Of a stretch of 17,465 bases of DNA, positions 1-6,243 are shown in pieces (positions within the stretch are counted from its first letter, which is position 1; each line of letters begins with the position of its first letter). Position numbers and translations under genes: made by a program. The notes under the pieces are model-generated. The model saw nothing but the letters and a program-made list of their open reading frames with translations, did no database searches and was not told the origin of the DNA. Source of the DNA: an uncultured delta proteobacterium (GTDB lineage Bacteria; Desulfobacterota; Syntrophorhabdia; Syntrophorhabdales; Syntrophorhabdaceae); NCBI GenBank assembly GCA_903872255.1, contig CAIQJW010000180.1:1-17465 (forward strand), in the 5' to 3' direction.

Positions 1-1
1 C

Positions 2-328
2 AATATAAAAGAAATGGTCCTTCCCTACTTAAATAAGATGCAAAAAGATAGAACTGATGTCCGTCAGAAGGCTTATCTCGACATCATAAAGGCAAATTTA
101 AACGAGATAATGGCCCCATTCTTAAACAGGATACGGCAATTAAATTTCACACCGAAAGAGGTAGAGGTAGCATCCCTTATCAAAGATGGGAAGACAACAA
201 AGGAGATAGCCGAGATCATGGGCGTTGCAGCGAGCGCCATAGATTCCCACAGAAATAATATCAGGACAAAGCTCGGACTGATAAACAAAGACATCAATCT
301 CCGCTCATATCTGCTGACAGTCAAATGA
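2..328 (+). CDS. LuxR-type HTH transcriptional regulator, C-terminal part (5' end outside window)
   Basis: The reading frame is open from base 2 with no stop, so this is the C-terminal part of a longer protein; the ATG at 14 is probably internal. The segment LNFTPKEVEVASLIKDGKTT, continuing to AEIMGVAASAIDSHRNNIRTKLGL, is the four-helix LuxR/GerE DNA-binding domain, with the usual order T-x-x-E-x-x-V, KEIA, and V-x-x-H-R-x-x-I-R-x-K-L-G. The helical segment before it (RQKAYLDIIKANLNEIM) resembles the linker seen in PAS-LuxR proteins of deltaproteobacteria, whose sensor domain would lie upstream. Inference: a cytoplasmic regulator with an unknown signal. It ends in TGA, which shows that TGA is a stop codon here. 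Confidence 0.85.
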   Translation, partial: NIKEMVLPYLNKMQKDRTDVRQKAYLDIIKANLNEIMAPFLNRIRQLNFTPKEVEVASLIKDGKTTKEIAEIMGVAASAIDSHRNNIRTKLGLINKDINLRSYLLTVK

Positions 329-336
329 AGAAGACG

Positions 337-387
337 GGTTATGGGTCATAGGTTGTAGGTTATGTAGAGAACCTGGAACCTGGGACC
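337..387. repeat. heptamer-phased intergenic repeat
   Basis: Four consecutive 7-bp units at 337-364 read GGTTATG, GGTCATA, GGTTGTA, GGTTATG. They are followed at 369-382 by two exact GAACCTG units and a related third. The tract fills the gap between the LuxR-type gene and the helicase gene. A reverse-oriented version of the first set lies at 3814-3841. Confidence 0.7.
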
Positions 388-402
388 GTCTTTTATGCTA
401 CA

Positions 403-1974
403 ATGTCCAGCATGCGCAAATCGTTTATCGAGATCAATGCCGAATTCCAAAGGGCCCTTGGGGTCATGGAGGAAACAAGCAAGCATGCCTTTATCACCGG
501 AAAGGCCGGTACGGGAAAATCGACCCTCCTCGAATATTTTCGCCAGAATACCCAAAAGGACGTTGCCGTGCTCGCTCCGACCGGCGTTGCGGCATTAAAT
601 GTCGACGGGCAGACGATCCATTCATTTTTCGGTTTCAAGCCGAGCATTACACCCGAAAAAGTAAAGAAGATAAGCGGCCCCGATGCCGCGATCTATAAGG
701 AATTCAACACGATCATCATCGACGAGGTCTCTATGGTCCGCGCGGACCTTCTCGACTGCGTCGAGAAATTCATGAGGCTCAACGGGCCTTACCGGAAACA
801 GTGGTTCGGCGGGGTCCAGATGATCTTTGTCGGCGATCTTTATCAGTTGCCGCCCGTTGTTGCGTCCGCCGAAAGGGAGATATTCACCCACAGGTACGAA
901 TCCCCCTATTTTTTTTCGGCACAGGTATTCAAAGAGCGTACCTTTTCGATGGAATATATCGAACTGGAAAAGGTATATCGCCAGACGGACCAGGATTTTA
1001 TCGAACTTCTGAACGGTATACGGAACCGGACATGCACTGACAGCGATATCGAGAGGCTCAACAAGAATTATCGTCCCGATGCCAGTCGGCCATCGGATAG
1101 TTTTGTCATCACACTTACGAGCACGAACGACCTTGCAACAGAACGAAATCTCGAGATGCTCGAAGCCCTGCCTGACCGGGCTTTTACCCTGACCGGCAAA
1201 ACAAGCGGCCTGTTCGAGAGATCATCTCTGCCGGCCGACGAGCAATTGACCTTAAAGGCGGGGGCGCAGGTCATGCTCGTCAACAATGATAAATTCGGCC
1301 GCTGGGTGAACGGTTCTCTCGGGATAGTAAAGGGCTTAAGCAAAGTGGACGGGGAGGAAGACAGGGTAATGGTGCGCCTCGATGACGGCAAAATGGTCGA
1401 GGTCACGCGGAACGCGTGGGAGCTTTTTGAATACGAGTACGACAGGAAAACAAAAAAGATCTCGACGAGGATGACCGGCACATTTACCCAGTACCCGATC
1501 CGTCTCGCATGGGCCGTGACGATCCACAAGAGCCAGGGAAAAACGTTCGAGCGGGTCATAATAGACATGGGCCGTGGGGCTTTTGCACACGGACAGGTAT
1601 ATGTGGCCCTCAGCCGGTGTACAAGTTTCGATGGCATAGTCCTGACGAAAAAGATCACGAAAAACCACATCCGGACGGACTGGCGCGTCGCAAAATTCCT
1701 CACACTTTTCCAATATCAAAAAGCAGACGAGCTGTCAAACTACGACGAACGCAGCGACATCATACGCGATGCGATACGGCGGGGCCTCAACGTCGAGATA
1801 GTATATCTCAAGCCGAACGATACGAAGTCACGCCGCGTCATATGCCCCATAGCCATAGAACCCATGGAATTCAAGGGAAAATCATTCGAAGGCCTCCGCG
1901 CGCACTGCCTTTTACGCGACGAAGAAAGGCATTTCAGGATCGATAGGATACTGGAGATCAACTACAGCAGTTAA
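403..1974 (+). CDS. Pif1/RecD2-like superfamily 1B DNA helicase with C-terminal WYL-like domain
   Basis: An ATP-dependent 5'-3' DNA helicase of the Pif1 family (cytoplasmic, DNA metabolism). Visible motifs: Walker A GKAGTGKST (residues 33-41), motif Ia APTGVAA (58-64), Walker B IIIDEVSM (104-111), motif III GDLYQLPPV (144-152), motif V AVTIHKSQGKTF (371-382) and motif VI YVALSRC (400-406). Residues about 455-520 (VEIVYLKP, RRVICPIAIEP, FRIDRILEI) resemble a WYL domain. A Pif1-WYL arrangement is known from Thermotoga elfii Pif1, where the WYL part binds single-stranded DNA. Start: ATG 403 gives the longest form; ATG 412 is an in-frame alternative. Neither has a clear Shine-Dalgarno site. A possible -10 (TATGCT, 394-399) lies almost on the start codon. 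The gene converges on the radical SAM gene. Confidence 0.9.
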   Translation: MSSMRKSFIEINAEFQRALGVMEETSKHAFITGKAGTGKSTLLEYFRQNTQKDVAVLAPTGVAALNVDGQTIHSFFGFKPSITPEKVKKISGPDAAIYKEFNTIIIDEVSMVRADLLDCVEKFMRLNGPYRKQWFGGVQMIFVGDLYQLPPVVASAEREIFTHRYESPYFFSAQVFKERTFSMEYIELEKVYRQTDQDFIELLNGIRNRTCTDSDIERLNKNYRPDASRPSDSFVITLTSTNDLATERNLEMLEALPDRAFTLTGKTSGLFERSSLPADEQLTLKAGAQVMLVNNDKFGRWVNGSLGIVKGLSKVDGEEDRVMVRLDDGKMVEVTRNAWELFEYEYDRKTKKISTRMTGTFTQYPIRLAWAVTIHKSQGKTFERVIIDMGRGAFAHGQVYVALSRCTSFDGIVLTKKITKNHIRTDWRVAKFLTLFQYQKADELSNYDERSDIIRDAIRRGLNVEIVYLKPNDTKSRRVICPIAIEPMEFKGKSFEGLRAHCLLRDEERHFRIDRILEINYSS

Positions 1975-2026
1975 CCCCCCACGTTATTCCTGCCGGGGGT
2001 GGTGTGAAACTTGAAATATAAAACCC

Positions 2027-3304
2027 TTAAGAGAGGATCCAGTTCGGATGGCCCATAGCGTGTTGCGCGATGGTGTCTCTGATCCATATTTCATCGAGGC
2101 CTGGTGTTATATAAAAACGGGGTTCAAGCAGGGGATCATCAGGTTGTATTATTCCCTGTTTTAGGGCCTCGCCGGCGAGGGCGGTGTGGGGATAGATCCT
2201 GATGCCGACGGTCACCTTGAGAAAGGCATAGTCAAGGGAGGCGGCGAAGACTAGCGTATCCTGGACGGATTGACGTGTTTCTCCGGGTGCTCCGAACATC
2301 AGAAAACCTATCTGCTTTATGCCGTATTTTTTAAAGAGCCGGGATGCCCGAGCGACATCTTCGCGCCCGAACCGCTTGTGCATACGGCGAAGAACCTCTT
2401 CATCCGCACTCTCCGATCCCAGCGATATCTCGAAGCATCCGGCATCCGCCATGGCGGATACGAGTTCTTCGTCGATCCTCCACGGGTAAATGATGCTGCG
2501 CCACTTTATGCCGAGTCCTGCGTCCGTGATGGCGCGGCTAAGCGATAACGCATACGAACGGGGAAGGTTGAATGTGTTGTCGACAAAATAGAGCTGTCTG
2601 GTTCCGGCCGCCACCAGCCTTCCTATCCATTCGATGACGGACGCGACCGGTCTTTTCCTCAATATCCTTCCTTCGATCGAGGCGGTCGAACAATAGCTGC
2701 AATCCATCGGACAACCCCGCCGTGTTTGTACGGGCACCCATGTGTCGGCGGTGACAGGCGAACCTACGATATAATGCGGATCAGGGAACGGGAAATTCCC
2801 CGTATCCCTGATAAATTCACGCTTCCTGGCGCCGGGTTTACCTTTTGTGTGCAGGCCGGGAATGTCGTCAAGGGGTTCCCCCTTCTCGAGTTTCTCAAGC
2901 ACCGTGCACAATGCCGCTTCGCCTTCACCCTCTATGCCCATATCGGCGTCGCTGTCCGAGAGGATGGCGTCGGGGAACATACTGTAACCTGCTCCTCCCA
3001 GGATGATAGGCCTGTCGGACAAGCGCCTGGCAAGAGCGATGATCTCCCTGTCATCCCGGTAAAGAAAATGCGTGTTCACCATCGTCTGGTCATCGATATT
3101 CCTGATCGATATACCGATAACATCCGGCCTGAAATTGTTTATGGCATCCTTTATATGCGACTCGATATCGTCAAGCCCGACGCAATCGATCATCTTCACG
3201 TTGTGATGCCTGTCGGAGAGCGCCTGCGCGACAAACGCGAGCCCCAGCGGCATTGTCCGCATATTGATCTCTGTCCTGTTAGCCGAAATGAGCAGGACTT
3301 TCAT
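2027..3304 (-). CDS. B12-binding-type radical SAM protein
   Basis: The N-terminal part (about 1-150) has the Rossmann-like layout of cobalamin-binding domains: VLLISANR at the start, IGISIRN (63-69), and LGGAGYSMFPD (102-112). The radical SAM core follows, with the 4Fe-4S cysteines in RGCPMDCSYC (C198, C202, C205; CxxxCxxC). A GSES-type strand (297-300) and GAPGET (339-344) come later. Known for the family: reductive SAM cleavage, often used for methylation or ring chemistry at unactivated carbons. The usual DxHxxG cobalamin His motif is absent (DCVG at 40-43), so cobalamin, if bound, would lack the lower His ligand. Similar proteins are often annotated as lipid- or hopanoid-related, but nothing here shows the substrate. 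ATG 3304 is preceded by a G-rich tract (CCGGGGG). It stands alone next to a SemiSWEET gene. Confidence 0.85.
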   Translation of the reverse strand: MKVLLISANRTEINMRTMPLGLAFVAQALSDRHHNVKMIDCVGLDDIESHIKDAINNFRPDVIGISIRNIDDQTMVNTHFLYRDDREIIALARRLSDRPIILGGAGYSMFPDAILSDSDADMGIEGEGEAALCTVLEKLEKGEPLDDIPGLHTKGKPGARKREFIRDTGNFPFPDPHYIVGSPVTADTWVPVQTRRGCPMDCSYCSTASIEGRILRKRPVASVIEWIGRLVAAGTRQLYFVDNTFNLPRSYALSLSRAITDAGLGIKWRSIIYPWRIDEELVSAMADAGCFEISLGSESADEEVLRRMHKRFGREDVARASRLFKKYGIKQIGFLMFGAPGETRQSVQDTLVFAASLDYAFLKVTVGIRIYPHTALAGEALKQGIIQPDDPLLEPRFYITPGLDEIWIRDTIAQHAMGHPNWILS

Positions 3305-3326
3305 AAAACCCCCGGTCTGAAGAATT

Positions 3327-3355
3327 GTTCAACGTTCCAAAGTTCAACGTTCCAG
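3327..3355. repeat. heptamer-phased direct repeat
   Basis: GTTCAACGTTCCA occurs exactly twice (3327-3339 and 3342-3354). Each copy is two 7-mers of the GTTCAAC/GTTCCAA type, with one extra A between copies. It lies just upstream of the radical SAM gene, in the 121-bp gap before the SemiSWEET gene. The AACGTT core is self-complementary. Confidence 0.7.
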
Positions 3356-3425
3356 GTGAAAACGAAGATCGGAACCGATGCTATCTACCCGTGTAATCGC
3401 CTCTATACCGCCTAAGAGCTTATCT

Positions 3426-3683
3426 CTACCGGTACTTGAGTGCGAACACCGTTGTGACAATTGCAATCACCAGGGCGACCGCATTGGAGGCAATGACGGG
3501 GGGAGATGTGATCAGAAAACCGTAAACGATCCATAACAGGGAACCGGCGGCCACCATCAAAGGCATTAACGGGGAGACGTCTTTCGCCTCCTTAAGCCTC
3601 CGGATCCGGATTATCTGCGGCAGGAGAGAAAACGTCGTAAAGCAGGCGGCTGCATAACCGATAATGTCGACCCGTATATCCAA
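3426..3683 (-). CDS. SemiSWEET family sugar transporter protomer
   Basis: The 85 residues match the length and layout of bacterial SemiSWEETs: three hydrophobic helices at about 5-23, 38-58 and 62-82, with the PQ-loop motif SLLPQIIRIRR (19-29) after helix 1 and DVSPLMPLMVAAGSLLWIVYG leading through helix 2. Known for the family: it dimerises in the inner membrane to form one sugar-translocating pathway by facilitated diffusion. The start at 3683 is a TTG. No in-frame ATG lies nearby, and the N-terminal sequence fits the family from there. The TTG lies two bases after the stop of a 31-codon upstream ORF, so translational coupling is possible. The carried sugar cannot be read from the sequence. 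Confidence 0.88.
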   Translation of the reverse strand: MDIRVDIIGYAAACFTTFSLLPQIIRIRRLKEAKDVSPLMPLMVAAGSLLWIVYGFLITSPPVIASNAVALVIAIVTTVFALKYR

Positions 3684-3685
3684 AT

Positions 3686-3781
3686 TTATACCTGTTTCCC
3701 TTCATTCTCTGCTATAAACATTCTGAACAGTTCATCAATATCATCTTCATGCGCAATCTGACCTTTACAATCTATGGCCAT
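3686..3781 (-). CDS. small ORF of 31 codons upstream of SemiSWEET, hypothetical
   Basis: An ATG-to-TAA frame encodes MAIDCKGQIAHEDDIDELFR and 11 more residues ending in a polar tail. It is acidic in the middle and not hydrophobic, so it is not a membrane peptide. Its stop is two bases before the TTG start of the SemiSWEET gene, an arrangement typical of coupled genes or leader ORFs. No good ribosome binding site precedes it. A short overlapping frame upstream (MEKYYYLLDDYLWP, then stop) raises the possibility that both are remnants of one frameshifted gene. I cannot assign a function, and it could be chance. Confidence 0.25.
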   Translation of the reverse strand: MAIDCKGQIAHEDDIDELFRMFIAENEGKQV

Positions 3782-3813
3782 AAATAGTCGTCTAACAGAT
3801 AATAATATTTTTC

Positions 3814-3841
3814 CATAACCTATTACCCATAACCTCTAACC
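3814..3841. repeat. heptamer-phased repeat, inverted relative to the one at 337
   Basis: Four 7-bp units CATAACC, TATTACC, CATAACC, TCTAACC lie end to end immediately 3' of the alpha/beta hydrolase gene. On the minus strand they read GGTTAGA, GGTTATG, GGTAATA, GGTTATG, the same theme as at 337-364. Confidence 0.7.
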
Positions 3842-3848
3842 CGCCTTA

Positions 3849-4664
3849 TTAAGCCAAACACGATACCGACGGCTTATCTGCCTGATTCTCACCTTTTTTC
3901 ACGCGGCCAAGGAAATCGAGGACCGTTCGGACGTAATCATCCGGCCTTTGTTCGTACGTGTTGTGGCCGCAGCGCGGGAATACGGCAAGCTCGCCTTTGG
4001 GCAGGCCCCGATAAAAGGCGATGGATTGTTCGACATAAAAGATCGAGCTGCGGTCGGGATATAAAACGAGGGCAGGGCAAAGCACCTTCGGCAGTACCGG
4101 CCTTAGGTCGAAATGATCAACCCCGTATTCTCCGCCGCACCGCGCAAACTGGTTATATTTTGTCTCGGCCGTCTCACCGTGCCAGTCGATGACCTTTGCC
4201 TGAAGGCGCGGTTCCAGGTCCCTGAAATTGATGACGAGCCGTTCGCGGTTCAATTGGGTCATCGGCACTTCGCTGTAGCACTGCGTGCTCGCGGCCGCGA
4301 TGCTTGTAACATCTTCCGGATAGCGCGCAGCGTAATCGACCGCAACGACCCCTCCTTCACACTGGCCGACAAGATGGCAGGGACCGACGGCGAGGGCCTC
4401 CTTCATGCTTCGTAATTCCTCTACGCTGTCCGCCCTGAATCGATCGCTGACGTAAAAATCGAAAAAATCATCCCCGTCTTCTGAACGCCCGAAACCGCGG
4501 CGGTCGTACATGATCACGCGATAGCCGGCCTCGACAAAACGGGGGAATATATAACGCCATATCTTTATGCACCCGAACCCGTGGTGCAGAAGAATAATAG
4601 TTTCTTCAGCCTCGCCGTGGATCTCGTAGTAAACCTTACGCCCGTTTATCTCTGTAAAAGGCAT
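3849..4664 (-). CDS. alpha/beta hydrolase with Cys nucleophile position
   Basis: A single-domain alpha/beta-hydrolase fold protein of 271 residues, a usual length. Oxyanion loop LLHHGFG (25-31), strand and turn VIMYDRRGFGRSE (50-62), nucleophile elbow HLVGQCEGG (97-105), acid LYPDRS (D204) and catalytic His in RCGHNTYEQRPDDY (H234). The elbow carries Cys102 where Ser is usual. Cys nucleophiles are known in dienelactone hydrolase and a few relatives, so it may be a slow or specialised hydrolase, or the activity may differ. There is no signal peptide, so it is cytoplasmic. It starts 9 bp after the stop of the 159-residue gene upstream, suggesting a two-gene operon. The substrate is unknown. Confidence 0.88.
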   Translation of the reverse strand: MPFTEINGRKVYYEIHGEAEETIILLHHGFGCIKIWRYIFPRFVEAGYRVIMYDRRGFGRSEDGDDFFDFYVSDRFRADSVEELRSMKEALAVGPCHLVGQCEGGVVAVDYAARYPEDVTSIAAASTQCYSEVPMTQLNRERLVINFRDLEPRLQAKVIDWHGETAETKYNQFARCGGEYGVDHFDLRPVLPKVLCPALVLYPDRSSIFYVEQSIAFYRGLPKGELAVFPRCGHNTYEQRPDDYVRTVLDFLGRVKKGENQADKPSVSCLA

Positions 4665-4673
4665 TGTCTTTCT

Positions 4674-5153
4674 TTATGCTTTCTTCTTCGCCGGTTTTTT
4701 CGCGGCGGGTTTTTCCATGTTGACCGCCAGGTTCTTTATCCCGTTCTTTGCAAATTCCTGCTGGTATTTCTGAACGAAAGATCCTTCTTCCTTGAAAAAT
4801 TCCTCGTCGGTCATTGCCTCGATCTTCTTTTCCCCGAACTTGCTCAGCATGTCCCGGCCCGCCAGGTTATAGATCAATCTGTCGAGGAATGCGTTGTCGT
4901 CATACCGTTCAATGAGTTCGTTCAGTTCGTCATCTTCCTGGAATTGAGAAGACAGATAAAGTGATTCGGCCTCCTGATCGTATTCCACGAGTTCTTCAAG
5001 CCCGAGGTCCTTCGCAAATCCGCAAATATATGATTGGATCTCCGAGAATTCGTTGCCTTCCTCATCGTCATCATACGCGTTGGCTAACCAGTTGCCAAGA
5101 TATACCGCCTTGAGCAATGCTTCGAACTGTTCCTTCGTAAATTCTACCTTCAT
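4674..5153 (-). CDS. hypothetical acidic protein with Lys/Ala-rich tail
   Basis: A 159-residue soluble protein of no family I recognise. It is strongly acidic through the middle (YDDDEEGNEF at 27-36, FQEDDELNELIERYDDN at 71-87), is predicted largely helical, and ends in a basic tail PAAKKPAKKKA (149-159) like those of histone-like or nucleic-acid-binding proteins. It has no signal peptide or membrane segment. ATG 5153 has a good AGGA ribosome site (GTGAGGAAAAATG). The alpha/beta hydrolase starts 9 bp after its stop, so the two are probably co-transcribed. The contrast of acidic body and basic tail might let it bind a partner or DNA; that is only inference. Confidence 0.75.
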   Translation of the reverse strand: MKVEFTKEQFEALLKAVYLGNWLANAYDDDEEGNEFSEIQSYICGFAKDLGLEELVEYDQEAESLYLSSQFQEDDELNELIERYDDNAFLDRLIYNLAGRDMLSKFGEKKIEAMTDEEFFKEEGSFVQKYQQEFAKNGIKNLAVNMEKPAAKKPAKKKA

Positions 5154-5246
5154 TTTTCCTCACTTTATTTTGTTGAATGTTTAACGATGCTCATGCACAA
5201 GTTGTCCTTAATAGAGAACATAGAATTTATTATAACTCCTTACTCC

Positions 5247-6059
5247 TTACGATCTGCTTCGCTGCCTTATCTTCCCGATCTCTGTCGACCAGTCCTGTGT
5301 TACCGGTCTTCCCTTTTTATACCGGAAGTCGCAGACGCCGTCACCTGTTGCTATCGTTTTTGTGCGTACGAGTCCCGAATTAAACGCCTTGCTCGACGGA
5401 AAATCAGCGAGGCAAATATAGGGGGCCAATTCCGGGACCCTTCGGGCGGTCACGTATTTTACCATGGCGCACTCGGTGTAGTCGCATCCATAGTCGAAAT
5501 CACCGCCCCGGCCGTCTATATACTTCGCCACCCAGTTCGCGGGATATTCCCGCCTCTGGGTCCATACGGCCCAATCGCTGAACATTTGACGATATTTAGG
5601 ACTGAACAGCCTTTCTGTCATTGCCTGTTTCTGCTCAACGGTCATTGCCTTGAATTGCCTCTCGTCGAGGTCGTAGAGGATCTTTCCGGTATTTTCCGCC
5701 GTTTTTCCGAACTGCCGCAGTGATCCATATAGTGCCACGTACCAGGCCGCGACGGGTATGAGGTATGATATGAGGTTCTTATCTCCCCCCACGGCGGGCA
5801 GACCTGGAATAAGGTTTTCAAAATTGGCGAGGGCGTCCCGGGACATTTTAGCCGTACGTTCGGGACCAAGTTCGGGCGCAAGGAATTGCGATGCGCCGTC
5901 GACCGTTTCCTTGAAATCCTTCATAAGCCGGTCTTTTTGGGCAAGATAGTAGGGATCCTGCGCGTTTCCCTTTTGAATGAACAACGTGTTGCCGCATAAA
6001 AGCGCCAGAGATGTGACTCCGGAACATTTAAGAAATTGTCTTCGATCAAGGGAAGTCAT
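5247..6059 (-). CDS. Tat-exported L-2-amino-thiazoline-4-carboxylic acid hydrolase family protein
   Basis: I chose ATG 6059, not the longer frame to 6122, because GAGGAGG sits 5 bases before it and the protein then begins MTSLDRRQFLKCSG, a twin-arginine signal. A hydrophobic stretch follows (15-28) with probable cleavage near GNAQ (31-34). The mature part matches the ATC-hydrolase (PF14196-type) pattern in its C-terminal half: DYGCDYTECAMVKYV (189-203), ELAPYICLADF (210-220), VRTKTIATGDGVCDFRYKKG (231-250), with conserved Cys192, Cys197, Cys216 and Cys243. Some relatives open the thiazoline ring on the way to L-cysteine, but many homologues in anaerobes have no proven substrate. A Tat signal would place it outside the cytoplasm, folded before export. 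Confidence 0.8.
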   Translation of the reverse strand: MTSLDRRQFLKCSGVTSLALLCGNTLFIQKGNAQDPYYLAQKDRLMKDFKETVDGASQFLAPELGPERTAKMSRDALANFENLIPGLPAVGGDKNLISYLIPVAAWYVALYGSLRQFGKTAENTGKILYDLDERQFKAMTVEQKQAMTERLFSPKYRQMFSDWAVWTQRREYPANWVAKYIDGRGGDFDYGCDYTECAMVKYVTARRVPELAPYICLADFPSSKAFNSGLVRTKTIATGDGVCDFRYKKGRPVTQDWSTEIGKIRQRSRS

Positions 6060-6168
6060 GCAATCCTCCTCGCGGGAGCGTCTCCCGAATGTTAATTTTT
6101 CGCATAATTGAGCGGGAAACACAATTCGAATGTTTGGCTATTCCTGACTGCGGGCTGGAATCCAAAGT

Positions 6169-6195
6169 CCCCAAAGGCCCCAAAGGCCCCAAAGG
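6169..6195. repeat. 9-bp tandem repeat, three copies
   Basis: CCCCAAAGG repeats three times without a break, preceded by a degenerate copy. It lies in the 184-bp gap between the ATC-hydrolase-like gene and the 598-residue membrane protein gene, so it could affect the intergenic part of a shared transcript. No function is evident. Confidence 0.65.
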
Positions 6196-6243
6196 CCTTA
6201 ACTTCAGCCCGCTCGTCACTTCACTTGACCCCGGAAGCTCTCG

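Noticed and set aside
1975..1999. C-run and G-run between the converging helicase and radical SAM genes as a terminator
   Set aside because: Only a 5-bp homopolymer pairing with a long loop and no T-run.
2726..3415. 229-codon plus-strand frame
   Set aside because: Opposite-strand shadow of the radical SAM gene, which has clear motifs.
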